Shown one piece after another: positions 1 through 12,500 of a stretch of DNA of 64,000 bases. Positions within the stretch are counted from its first letter, which is position 1. Every line of letters starts with the position of its first letter. The DNA is taken from positions 9,523,501 to 9,587,500 of the forward strand of contig JADLSH010000393.1 of NCBI GenBank assembly GCA_016169945.1. Direction: 5' to 3'. The translations under genes were made by a program, and so were the position numbers. The notes beneath the pieces are model-generated. The model worked only from the letters and a program-made list of their open reading frames with translations. It made no database searches and was not told the origin of the DNA. The stretch comes from Trachythela sp. YZ-2020 (taxonomy: Eukaryota > Cnidaria > Anthozoa > Malacalcyonacea > Clavulariidae).

Positions 1-146
1 CTCTCAAAAACTGGCATGACAATAGAAAATGTTTTCAACATAACCGTATGTTTCAACTAGAAACCATACTTCCACGGGTTCATGCAGCACTTGCAGTGTT
101 TAACATACCGCATGTTTTCACCTCAATTTTATTTTCATCTTTTTAG

Positions 147-3100
147 GTGAACAAGATTTCTTCAAGCTTGCAATTTGATTGCTGTGTGTGTGATATCACT
201 GTTGCTGTTCCACTGGCAGAATCTGGGCAACCAACATTATCCAATGCGCAGAGACACGTCACCAAACGCTGTTGGTTAAAAGAAGCAGAAAAGAATGCCA
301 AAACAACGACGAGAAATTTATTGGATATGTTTAAAAAGTAATGAATAGAATACATCACTTTAGGAATCGATCACAAACTGAGAACCAGGATGGATATATT
401 TTTTTGTAAATTCGCATGAGCTCATCACCTATTCGTTATTGATATTCCACGAGTTAGCTTAGCAAGTTTCAAATTTTATCAGTTATTTCATTAGCAGGTT
501 CTCACAGTATGTGGGTTTGGCTATTTTTTCCCAAAAAAGTCAATAGCCGAAAACGTTCGTGGTTGGGCTTTTTTAAGCCTAATCATTATAATGATTTTTA
601 GGAAAGAAACTAGTTCAACGACCGTTCCAGTTATAGAACTTGATAAAGAAACTAATTCAGGCGGTGACAACGAAGACGGCAGCGAAAATCCTGAAGAAAG
701 TATTCTTGATGACAAGAGCGTAAGTTCTGAAATTGACGATCCCGCTGAAGACCCTGTTGAAGACCCTGAACAAGTTAGTAGCACTTAATATATTAATATA
801 TTAATGTACTGTAGCATGTTCCCGCATAACTTTTACTTTTTATGCAGTGCTTTTTTTTTTAGGATTTTCCAAAAAACGTGACAGTGCCCGCTGGTCAAGC
901 CGCGCCTACCGGAAGCAGCGGGCATTAAATAAAACTGGTAACGCTCCAGGTCAAACCAAAATAACAGATCATTTTGACAGCGAAAGATTTTTAGAAAATA
1001 TCGATGCACATGAGGTTACAAGAGTTCCAATCAACACTGCATTTGGCATAGACAGAAACGAAAGTGTTAGACCAATTCTGAGAAAATTGTTTGAAAATGC
1101 TGAGAAAAATTCCCAGAAAAAATCTTCACATGGTTATCGTCATGAGGAAACAATAAAAAAGTTTGCTTCATCGTTGTATTGTTTAATAGGAAAGGCGGGG
1201 TATGAAATGCTTCAGCACAATTTTGGCTGTGCATTGCCAACAGTTGACACCATTACTAAAAACGTAGCAAGAAGAAAAAAGATAAGAGAAGGGAGTTTTA
1301 GATTTGATGAACTGGCCCAGCATTTGAAAGACTGGAACTGCCCTATGGGTGTTCATATTCAACTGGACGACACCAGGATATTGCAACGCATTGAATACGA
1401 CCAGGTTACAGATAGATATGTTGGATTCTGTTTACCCATAAAGGATGGTTTGCCAGATGGAGATGCTTTTATTTTCGACACTTTTGAAGATCTCGAGACA
1501 GTTTTTAATTCAAAACCGTGCGTTTCTTATGGACATTGCATAGTAGCTAAACCGGTTAAGGTGGAAGCTCCTTCGTTTGTCCTCTTTGTTCTCGGAACAG
1601 ATTCAAAATATACGCATATTGACATTGAGTGGAGATGGCAGTATATCACTAAGGAGCTTGGTAAGCGTGGTGTATGCGTATATTCAAACGGGGCAGATGG
1701 GGCTGGGCCGTTTTTAAAGGCAATGATCGAGCAATGTGGACTGTTTAAGTTGTCGAAAGAAAGTAACGTTCCGAAAGAATGGACATTCTTCATGATGCCC
1801 AAATTAAGAGAGAATGCGTTACCAGCGCAAGATGTCATTCACCTTCTAGCAAAGCTTAGGACTCGTCTTCTTACCCCGTCAAATATACTAAGTCTGGGTT
1901 CAGAGGTAGCATGTCCAGGACATTTACTAGAAGTTCTAAAGCGTTATCCCAAAGCCAAACACGGTTTGACACAGCGTGCGATCGATAACAAGGATAAACA
2001 AAACTACAGCAGCATCGAACTTCTTATTAACGAAAGCGTAGAGGAATGTTTACAGGAACTGGACGTAAAAACAAAGACATCTGGAACAGTTATTTATTTG
2101 TCTTTAATGCGTGATGTAAGAAATTGTTTTTTCGATAAATCCATATCCCCTCTAGATCGGCTCTACAAGATCTGGAAAGCCATTTTCTTCTTAAGAATAT
2201 GGCGGACGTGGTTGTGTGAAAACGATCTGGCTGAAGGTGACCATTTCATCACCAATAACGCGTATTTGTGCATCGAACTAAACGGACACATGCTGACAAA
2301 CCTTGTATATAATGTCACCATCGGAAAATTTCCACCCGAGGCTCTACGAGTGTGGCTGTGTGGCTCCCAAGCATGCGAACAACTTTTTCGCTTGTTAAGA
2401 TCCATGACGCCGACATTCTCCACAATTGTCAACTTTTCACTTAAAGGTATTCTTGAAAAAATTCACAAATTACAATTTATTTCAAGCAGTGAATCGGATG
2501 AGAGTATTGCTTTTCCAAGACTAAAAAAAAGGCTTTTACAGACAAAAGATGAAACTGAAAAAACCTTTGACGTTCCCATTGAGGAGGCCATAACAAAAAA
2601 AGTTTTGGAAAGCAAAGATGACGCAGTTACACTGGCAAGAAAATGTGGCATAAATTTGAGATCTTGGAAGGACAGCGATTTAGTGAAAAATCTCCAATAC
2701 GTCGTTACAGATGCAATCACAAATGATCAAGAGTCCTGCGAAGATTCATTACTGATTGACCATGAAGCCACCAATGAAACAAATCCATCCATGCCTCAGC
2801 ACGAGATCGTGTCCATCCAGGAGGACCTCACCCAAATAAAGCTCAGGAAGAACTTGGACACCTCAGGCATTCCGACGTACGTAAGGGATACTGGCTCGGA
2901 GACGGGTGAATCATCTAATAGGACGTACAGTTTGCAAAAGAAAAAAAAACGGACTCCAGTTAGATCACCCTTTGTGAAATACAAGGACGCATACATACGG
3001 AAGACAACTGCCTTGTATCTTTTGCAAGAAAACTTCCAAGTTTCGAAAGACCGACTGCTTCGCGTGCGTGCTGAACAACCCACCCATATTTTTGGTAGTT

Positions 3101-3537
3101 CCTCCTTTAATAAAGAATGCGATAATCGAGCTGTGAAATGTGGCGATCTCTGTGTATTTAAACGCGTTGATGACAATTCAAAGTGCTTATTGGGAAGAGT
3201 TGTCCAGTTCTCGTATATGCGGGGAAACAAAAAGGAGAGGCAATACTCTTCTGACTATGTCGACTTGACAAAGGTCTCCCATAAGAGTATTGGCGTTTTT
3301 GCGAATTGGTTTCATGGAACAAATGTAAACATTCCCGATATAGAAGATAAGGACATTGTGAACTTCATCCCACTTAACTTGCTTTTTACTCCTGGGTATC
3401 TTTCACTCGAGAACTATGTTTCAACCATAGATGACTCATCGTTGGTGTTTCATGCTGATTACTCTTTCTCCATCCCTATTGCAATTTTGGACCGTGTTTT
3501 ACCGCAGTGGAAAGTCCAATTAACTTTCGACCTATGA
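147..3537 (+). CDS. Multi-exon zinc-finger/transposase-like protein, family unknown
   Basis: Three exons can be proposed. The first is 147-337: acceptor TTTTTAG before it, donor GTAATG after it, in phase with the second exon at 602. The second ends at 719 or 773. The third starts after a T-tract and AG at 862. The second junction does not close cleanly in phase, so its donor is uncertain, and the start codon probably lies left of the window. Exon 1 carries a C-x2-C ... H-x4-C pattern that could bind zinc. Exon 2 is strongly acidic. Exon 3 is open for nearly 900 codons. It has Asp-rich and Glu-containing motifs spaced as in RNase H-like DDE transposases (QLDDTRI, SNGADGAGPF, GSQACEQLFR) and a C-terminal segment around 'CGDLCVFKRVDDNSKCLLGR' that looks like a small beta domain. 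I do not recognise the family. It could be a domesticated transposase or a young element; no terminal repeats are seen on the right side. Confidence 0.6.
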
Positions 3538-3605
3538 AGGTCATGACATACATATGGTCCGCAGTGTAAAATTATTTAATCAAACTCTTAAAGTTACAAA
3601 TTTTC

Positions 3606-3611
3606 AATAAA
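3606..3611 (+). terminator. Poly(A) signal AATAAA of the first gene
   Basis: A canonical AATAAA lies about 70 nt after the stop codon of the large exon and is the likely cleavage/polyadenylation signal. Confidence 0.5.
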
Positions 3612-4144
3612 ACGTTACCATATTAATGATTTCATAGAACACTCTGTTTTACTTGTTCTTTTAATTAAAAAAATCGATAGCTTATATATCGCAAAAATAT
3701 GCGGAAAAAATTCGGCGGAAAAGAAAATGCCGGAAAAATACTTCGAAGAAAATCTTGAAAAAAATCCCAAAATCCCTGAAAATTTGGCAAAAAATCCCAA
3801 GAAAAACTGCAGGGATTTTTTAATCCCAAAAAATCTTCGTACGCTTTTTTGGAGTAATTTACCCCTCGCACTATTGTTAATAGTGAACTTTATAAATTTA
3901 CATTATATTATATTATATATAGCACTAATTATTCATATCACACCGTAATTATTCATATCACATTCGCAACTGCTCCTGAATAATGTATTCGCTCACAATT
4001 CGCAATTCGCTCACAATTCATGAGAATGAGGCTCCCGGTCCAAGGAGAGATTTGCGCATTGGCCCATAGATGGGAATTTTAATTAACTATTTCTTAAAAC
4101 AAATTATGTAAACAAACAGAAGAAGAAGGGACTTGACTGCCACT
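3612..4144. other. Intergenic spacer with simple AT-rich repeat
   Basis: Roughly 3680-3850 holds repeated AAAATCCC/GAAAAT-type words, reminiscent of the MITE at 37126-37517 but without clear ends. No gene is seen. The two flanking genes converge here. Confidence 0.4.
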
Positions 4145-7100
4145 TTAATCACTATCTATCTCTACACCTTCAAACAATTTATTAAAGCAAGACGAGTTCC
4201 ACATGTTGAAATGAAGATAAGGATTTTGTTGATCCAATATCTTTCCACACAGCCAACAGAAATTAGTACGACACTTTGAACAATGCATCTTGTTACAACC
4301 TTCAGATTTTTGAATATGAGCATGACAACGTGGGCAGGTTTTGGAATTATCCACCAGCCATTCTTCCGAAATCAACTCATCAATCATACGACGGATTCGG
4401 TTCTTCCCATACCGTCTTTCCAGGAATATTTTTTCTGCTTCTGTTGCATTTTCATATTCCATTTTCAACCTTCTAACTTCGTTTGGTCTGAAGACACAAG
4501 GTGATACACCATGAAATGTGAATTTGCAGAGTGAACAGAACGCAAACCGACATACTGGACAAACACCCATTGTTGTATTTTGTTCCAAAATCACAGGTGA
4601 TTGACATGTAGGCCTTGGACAATAAACTATATCAGACATTTCATCCAAACTAGACTGCAAGAGGTATTTATCATATTTTGCAAATAACTCAGAACTAACA
4701 AGGTTCTTGACTTGAGAAGGTAATGCTTGTGATTCACACTTAGTTTCTGGACAGTTTAGAGCTTTCACAGAACCACTTTCAATTTGAACTTTAAAATATT
4801 CTGAAATACATTCTGTACAAAATACATGTTCACACTTTGGAAAAGCAATGCAGGCAGCACCGGTCTTTTCACAGAAACAAACACCACAGGAAAAATGTTT
4901 TGTTCGAAACACTCGTTCTCTTTCCTGTTGATCAAAATCAAGAATAGTGTCAAGAAGAACAGCGGATGAAGCAACGTTTTGCACAGCTCTTGAATCAAAA
5001 CTAGGATCATTTGATGCAAATTTCATCTTGGTTGTTAAAACTAATGGTGAAGAAATATTGAGTATATCAAACGTTTCCTCTTGAAGAAATTGAATCCAGC
5101 GAAAAAGTATCACTTCATACAGATTTTCTTCCCATAACGAATCCAAGGACTTACATAATTTTGATAGCTGAAATTAAATGCAACACTTTAAAATATAGAT
5201 ACCTACAGTACTTAATCATTAAAACACGTCCATGTAACTTAGAACAACAGCATATAGGAGCTAGTGTAATATTATACAATTACTTTATGGTTTCCGTGTA
5301 GTAGTTTACGAATTGAGAAACAATCACATGCAAAAGCAATATTCTGCATATGTGCGCGAAACAGCACATACAATCCTGGTCGGTACACTTTTGGTTGTTG
5401 GAGCAACTTGTAACAAGTCAATCTGTTAAGTCAACAACCTGGGAACAAACAGTGCGAACACATCCTGTTAACAATTAGTTCTTGAAACGGCATTGGTACA
5501 AGTCGATCTGCTGCAGGTTTGTTACAACTTGCGTGGTTTAAGGGGCGGGGGATAATAACATGTCAGTATATATTAACGTCTAACTCCATGGGCAAATGTG
5601 TGCATCCCTCACTCCCCCCATTCAATGTTGGCTACAATTTGGCAAAGAACATTGAAATTCAGGGTGGGAGGGGGTTATAGTAACTTGAATACGGAAAGCC
5701 AAATTTTTGACCTTTCCTCCTGGACGTGCTAAGGTTTTGAACCAGGATCCTAAATTACATTAGACTCATTTAACCGTAATACTATTAACATTCTAATAAT
5801 GCCCAATATTATGACACATACAGTATCTTGAAAGTTTCACAACTGACACCATTTTAACCCATTTATGTGAGGCAAAATGATTTAGCATTATATAGAGTAA
5901 AAATATATTAAAAAGGGGTGCATTTCTGTTTTAACGAAATGGGAGGGTTCACATACAATAGGTTTTGCAGGACACAGACCAACATATATCTTATTTTTTG
6001 TAACAGAAAATTCGAGAGGTAGATTCATTGGTGGGATTCGAGGCACTCGATCAGGGGCATAGGAAGCTCATCAATTTTGGGGGGCCAACCTCTTAGAAAA
6101 TTTTGAAATCTATACACTCTGAAATGACATTTTCAGCAATTTTGGAGTGTTACTTTGGGAAACATTTAACAGTCAGTCAACTAAAGGATAACACTAGATT
6201 AAACCATTAATTTTACAATTTTCCACTAAAACATGACAGTATAATAAAATGATTATACAGTGCCGTAGGAAGCTTTTTCGGATTGGGGGGGGGGGACTGA
6301 AATTCACCGAAAATTTACCGACGACGCAGGGCCCAAAAAAGCGATGTTAGTTACTAAACCTCAGCGAGCGCATAACGTTACTAGTCCGTCGCGCATTTTG
6401 GTTCAGTGCCATTGTTCAGAAGTGCATTTTCCGTGCTTCCTGAGAGGATTTTTAATCAAAATTGTGAAGTTTCTAAAACCTAAGAATTCAAGGTTTTTAA
6501 CGCACTTTTTAACTTTTTACAACGTCATGTGAGCTGTATGCAATTCCAAATGTCGGTGAACTAGTTTTGTTCCTTTTTATATATATACACAATGTGAAAG
6601 TAACGACAAACTATTACAGATGAGTTGATTGTAGTTGGCTCTGCAAGAAATAGATAGAGTATGAAAAGTAGTACAATCCTGGATGAGCAATTAAATTACT
6701 GCCAACAGCCCTGTGGCTGTGGTTGTTTGAAATTGTGAACTGACAAAGGTCAATTTAATGACATTGTTTTAAAAATGTGGGTTGCAGTAACACCCCCTAC
6801 ACCCCCCGCTCAGTACGCCACTGTCTAAAAGTCTTTTGAAGTTAGGCTATAGTGACTTATAAGTGTTTCTGTTCAATAATTGTAAGTGAAACAGTTAACT
6901 GAAATCAATTTGAAATTTATTTCACAAATTATTGGGGGGGGGGGGAGGCTGCAGCCCCCATGTTGCTACGGCCCTGCTATAACTGACTGAGTGTATAGCC
7001 GTGGAAAAAATGCTATGCGGATGCAAACCGTCAATAATTCTTATTGCGTAATTCTTAATGCGATTTCTCCTGGCCTAGTTTATATTTTCCTTAAAATACT

Positions 7101-9117
7101 AGCTTTAATGATAAATTAAATAATGCTAAAAGCATTAAGCTTCACACAACAAAGTTGTCAAGCAGCCGATATTTTGAAGCTACATTTCATTATGTTCTGG
7201 CTTACATGTACTAGCTAGCTGTCTTAATTGTCACACTTAGAAACACTTAGACATTATCTAGACTATCCGATTTGTCGGATCCGATTCTCCTCCTGAAGTA
7301 TGTGCATGATTTCACACAATACAGGAACACAACTACACTTTTTGCCAGGTATGAGCCAACAGCCTTAAAATCCATTAAATCACTTTACCTACTCAGCATT
7401 TCAGGTTTCGTTGAAAGGCTCTGGAGAATGAAATTGGTGACATGGCGAATCTGGGCCAAAGGCCCAGCATGGTCCAGAGTACCATCAAACTAGGGGGGTC
7501 CGGGGCCATGCGCCCCCCCCCCAGAAATTTTTAGACCTTGCAAATGCCATTTCCCGACATTTCAGAGATAAATAAAAATACCATGCAACTGAATTAATCT
7601 GGTGTTTTTTTAGAATAAATCGCTACACTTTAAGGCAGTGTGTGACTAAAAGCCACATTTAAAAATTTTAATAATTATTTTCGTATTTTAACATGAAAAA
7701 CTTCATTATGACAATAGTGTATACTAGTGTATACAGTAATTGTGCAAAACAAACTGTTCAGGGAAATGTTAAAATATTATGTATTTAACACGCATAATTA
7801 TATGTCAACATAGTGCGTGAAAGTAAGGTAATATTTTTCAGGTAAAAAACATGTGTTGGGAAATTTGGGGAATTTCAAATTATACAAGGGCTATTTGTTT
7901 CTTCGGCTACATGGCGAAATGTGATGAAGACCCGGCGAATTATCTACAAAATCCACTCAAGCACTGGTGGAATTTGCTGTTCGCCGTCCTAAATCTGAAA
8001 CGCTGCCTACTACTGATCTCATTGGCAATTGTTTAGTCAGAGGTAATTGGCTACTTAGGAATACTTCATGTTGAAACAAATGTTGGGAACTATAGTTGTG
8101 AAGGGTTGTCACATGCATGCATTTCTGGTGAGTACAATTCGCTTTGAAAAAGAAATCAAGTGGTCCACAATATATATGGTAGAGGGAAGCGGGTCAAATT
8201 AGTAATGTGTGAGTCAATTCCAAGAGCAACACAGCCAGGCATTTGATTTTTTTGGTTAAATTAAAGTAGTGCAAATGCCCCACTACCAGGAAAGAACTAG
8301 GTGACAAATGCCCTAACTCTGGGCAAGTGATGATTGGAGAATGTCTCACCCCAGGCAACTATTTATTTCACATTTAATACTAGAAGAGTATTAACTGCAT
8401 TATATAAAATACATTCTGTTGATACAAAATAGTATCTTACTTGTGCTATGAGGATGACATATATAGCCTCAACACAAAACTTGCCAAAGTTTGGTTGGAA
8501 TAGAAACTGAATGACATCCTAAATACAGCAAAAATCCTGTAGTGCCTAGCTTGCTTGCAAACGGTATCAAATCCCTGGGGGGCTATGTGACTAGAACAAT
8601 TAATGCCTGGCCCTGGTGCATGCACTTCAACGATGTTAAATTCCCGGGGGGTATGTCTCCCGGGAAGGGGGTTGGTTACTCTTGGATCAATCACAGAACA
8701 AGTCCACAACTTCACAACAACATCTATATTTTGTCGACCCATGTGAAATATTTTATGGGTATATATATTTACCTGCAATACATTCAACCATTTACACGAC
8801 AATGTATACTGAGGTGGATAAGTTAATGGATAGCCAGGGGGGAAAATGAAATTTAGGACAAGAGGGGGCAGATGTTTCACGGGAAATACATCATATATTA
8901 CGTCATTGTCATGGCTGCCTTGGCTGGTTTCATCAGCATTCGTTTCAATTATTTTGCTTGCAGAAATCTTCACCTTAAAATTTTCTGGTATCTCTAAATG
9001 GATATTTACTTCGCCTCCATTTTCTGATCTAGTAAATATTCGTTCATCGTAGATAGAACTCAACGCAATTAGTTCGTCTTCCTGGCATTCTGACGATTCT
9101 CCTGCCGACTCCATCAT
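4145..9117 (-). CDS. RNF14: RNF14-type RBR E3 ubiquitin ligase, complete, two exons
   Basis: Exon 1 is 9117-8773 (115 codons, phase 0, donor CAG/GTAAAT). Exon 2 is 5167-4145 (acceptor TTTCAG). The joined protein has 455 aa; human RNF14 has 474 by memory. Residues 10-115 form an RWD domain ending in SCKWLNVLQ, and the exon junction continues LSKLCK as in vertebrate RNF14. RING1 is near residues 209-259, IBR near 279-340 and RING2 near 393-422. In RING2, Cys406 (in GCNKM) takes the place of the catalytic cysteine that accepts ubiquitin from E2 in RBR ligases. The C-terminus keeps the RNF14-like YLHFN ... SSCFNKLF segment. RNF14 ligases act in the cytosol and nucleus; vertebrate RNF14 is known for androgen-receptor coactivation and for ubiquitination at stalled ribosomes. 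The gene is head-to-head with the macro-TIR gene. Confidence 0.92.
5168..8772 (-). other. Single intron of RNF14
   Basis: This 3.6-kb intron holds no exon that I can support. It contains C/G-tract-rich MITE fragments (near 6050, 6810 and 7480, words such as GTAGGAAGC and runs of G) and one element with recognisable ends at 6258-6976. The short ORFs in it look like noise. Confidence 0.6.
6258..6976. mobile_element. hAT-like MITE (decayed)
   Basis: The ends are inverted: CAGTGCCGTAGGAAG on the left and, read outward, CAGGGCCGTAGCAAC on the right. G-rich sequence lies just inside both ends. The flanks share only TATA, so the target duplication is not intact. The CAG(T/G)G start resembles the hAT-like MITEs elsewhere in this window. 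Confidence 0.45.
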
Positions 9118-9392
9118 TTCTGATTCAAGTATTCAACTCTGACTGAATGACTGATTGTGATTTGTGATTGTGAAATGAGAATGCATGTGACCACCCCCAG
9201 GACAAATTTGCTCATACCCCAAAAAAAGAGTGTGAAATTAGCGAAAATAAATTTTAATTCTATTTCCTCTGGGAATTCTATTGATTTTATAAAAACATCG
9301 AATGCTCAATTTATAATTTTAAATACAAAATCGTGTGTATAATAATCGTCCCTTGGGACTTGGAGACAAAACATATTAATACTGTCTATGAA
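9118..9392. promoter_or_regulatory. Putative bidirectional promoter between RNF14 and the macro-TIR gene
   Basis: The two start codons (9117 on minus, 9393 on plus) face away from each other and are only 275 bp apart, so both promoters and 5' UTRs must share this interval unless non-coding exons lie elsewhere. No TATA box is convincing. The plus-strand reading frame is open upstream of the ATG but has no earlier ATG. Confidence 0.4.
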
Positions 9393-9531
9393 ATGGCTGG
9401 CATTCTTGTAGCTGACACAATCAAGGTTACAAGTGACATTGGGGATTGTGATATACAGCTCTGTATTGGTGATATTATTAAGTTACCAAAAGAGGACAAG
9501 GTTGATGTGCTTGTTATTTCAGCTTTTCCAG
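9393..9531 (+). CDS. Exon 1 of macro-TIR gene: start of macro-like domain
   Basis: The exon starts at MAGILVADTIK and reads on to a strand-loop-strand 'CIGDIIKLP ... VDVLVISAFP', which resembles the opening of macro folds (G-D-I-T followed by a hydrophobic strand with 'D-A-I-V'). It ends one base into a codon at CCAG/GTAATA. That codon becomes Asp with exon 2, giving SAFPDDY. Confidence 0.75.
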
Positions 9532-12500
9532 GTAATAATTTATTTTGCATGTATAAAATTATGGATTAAATAATACCTTGAAAAGACCTATAAACATTAA
9601 ATAAATTTGATAAGATGTACAGTACTACAGGGTGTATAAAAAACAGAGTCCTCGCTTCAAATGTAAATTTTGAAAAGACTAATAGAGTAAAACGTTCATG
9701 TTTATGTTCATTTTAAAGCGTAGCCATTCAGCTTTCTAATGGTAGGTTTCTTTTTAAATTTGAATGATTGGTTTGCAAGTAATAGTATTTTAAGTGACTG
9801 TGATTGGAGAATCTAAAATTTGAGAGGCGATAATAATTTATACTAACTTTAATACTGTTATCAACAAAAAGATAAAGTTGAACATTTTGGCAATGAATTA
9901 TCAAAACCAAACAACTACGGCTTTCCATGCACTATATCCAGTTCATTTACTAACTTTACATACGTTACGGTTGCGGTTTAAAGGTGGCTGGTTTAAGCCA
10001 TGGTTTAAGCAAGTTCAAGAATTTGAATGGTCTAGTATTCCGAAAATTATTAAGCATAAAAGATGGACTCTGTTCCTTTTTAACACCCTGCATGGTTCGA
10101 ATTAGTATAGGAAATAGCACGGTTCGAGAAGTATTAATGAAAAATTGCATGCATGTTTGGTGAAATATTCGTAACCCATATTTTTAAATTTCTGAAGTGA
10201 GTAAATGAAATAACATTTCTTTGTTTAACCCATTAACTGGCAGTACCCCACCACTGACGAGTAAAATTGTCTGGCGTTAGACAGAGTAAAATACTAATTA
10301 AAAGTAGGATGCATTTGGACGTATTGCTAGCTAATCCATGGGTTAACAAGAGACACTGGCCACTGACGACAGACCTGCCAACTCACCCAAATTTTTAGCA
10401 AATCTCCAGATCACCCGATCGAAGGATATGTTCACCCGATCGAAGGACGTGTTCACCCGATTTTTATTGAGTTTTCAACTTAAAAATATGAATACTGGGG
10501 ACACAAAGGCAATTTATCAATTTCTCTCAGACTCAGTTATTAACGTATACCCTGGAGCACATTTGTTATTTCTTCAATTTTAGCTGATTTGGAAAATCTC
10601 CAGATTTTTCCCAAGATCTCCAGATTTGTTAAGGAATTTTTCCCCAATCTCCAAATTTTCTTCAGGGAAGGGTTGGCAGGCTGTGATGCGTAAAATATCT
10701 GGTGTTAGACAGAGTAAATACTAAAGTATAGGGTGCATCTGGGTGCATTAATGCCAGTTAATGGGTTAAGTATTTGATTCCCAAAGATATTTTTGCTGGA
10801 ATGATGTATTATACAGTCACATAAAACATGGAAACATGTCAACAGAATATTTATATATAATTCTAACACTTCTTGCTGTGGCAATTATTTTTTCCTGCCG
10901 AAAATAGTTAAGATGGGAAAACCAATTAAATGTCTGTATTTTCTGGTGACTTTACTCTACCAATCGAAATCAGCGCCCCAATGTTACTGCCACTGGTTTT
11001 ATTGATCACAAAAGTTCAGTATGTTGTTCACCATGCAGAGAACTCATGGTACTGTGATAGTCAGGGTAATTTTCAACATCAAATATGGCTTACAACATGA
11101 CTATGCTATGCATATATTTGTTCCCATTGTCTTTCGCTACCACTGTTACTCCCTCATGCCTATGAAATTATTGCGTAATTCTGCCGTTTTCCACCAAGTT
11201 GCCTGCGGAGGAGGCTATCTAGGTTCCAGGTTTTCTATTTCCCTATTTCTTCCTATTTGATTTTGATCCAAAGTAGCCAACCATTATTTTGAAGAATTCA
11301 CACTTGACTAGCCAGTGGGGTATAATCAGGGTCTTCCACAGATAATTACCCTAAAATAATTTTTGTACCCCCTTTACGACATATGTGTACACCCTTAGTG
11401 AGGTCCAGGGTGTACAACCCCAGAAAAATGTGTAATTCTTGTGTATCAAAGCACGATTTCCTGCATATCTAGTGGCTTCTCCCGTAGCTGTGGCCCTGGG
11501 CACAAAATAGGAAATGACCAGAAAGGCCACTCAGCAGTGCAACGTGACACCCTATTTTTATGCAGTTATCTGGCCAGAATAATGGCGGACCAGCCAGTTC
11601 AGCGTGTTTATTGGTCAGAAAATGCAATTGACTGGCTAGAATAATGGTAATGAACATGCGTAATGCGACATGCGCAGCGTCAAAAACTTCAAAGGTTCGG
11701 CCTCAAGTGGCCCTTCTAGTCATTTCCTATTCTATGCCCTGGGTATTAGTGGGGTTCAATTTCTAGTTTTTCTAGTTTTACATAAAGTTTACATTATAAA
11801 TACTATTTCTATAGCAGAGAAATCTATTCACAACCAGTGTCAGTGAATTAAGGTGATATCATATTCAATACGCTCTACGTATTCCAAAGAGCATATTTTT
11901 TGTAAATACTCCATCTTATAGTGCTGTGCAAACTCCGGTTTTTCACCTCCGGCTCCGGCTCCGGCCAAAAAAACTCCGGCTCCGGGAAAAAAAACTCCGG
12001 CTCCGGCAGAAAATTTCCAGCTCCGGCAAATTCGTGAAAATTCGAAATTTAATGGAAATTTCCAATTTCAAAGTGGAAGCACTATCTTTGTTTTTTATTG
12101 CTGCGGAGCGAGCGAGCCTGAAGCGAGCGAGCGTAGCAGCAACCTAATATGTGCAGAGAGGGGGTTTTGAAGTAAATTTTATTTAGCGCATGGAATTGTG
12201 GTCGTGCGCGCTTCCTATGCGCAGAACACAAATTTTAAACTCGCTCAGTTCCATGTCACAGAGTCCATGTGCTTTTCGATTTTGACGGACGGAGTCTTCG
12301 ATTTTGACGGACGGAGTCTTCAAGGTAGGATATTTTGTCTTTTGTTTATAAGTTACGTTTACATTTGTTTACTCCTTTTTGGAAAGTTGGCAATCTCAAT
12401 TTATATATCTATGAAACGCTGAAAGCACACAATCGATCGCTGCTAGATTCAGTGTCTGTTTATATATAAACTATATATTCTGCTAATGTGCTATCGACTT

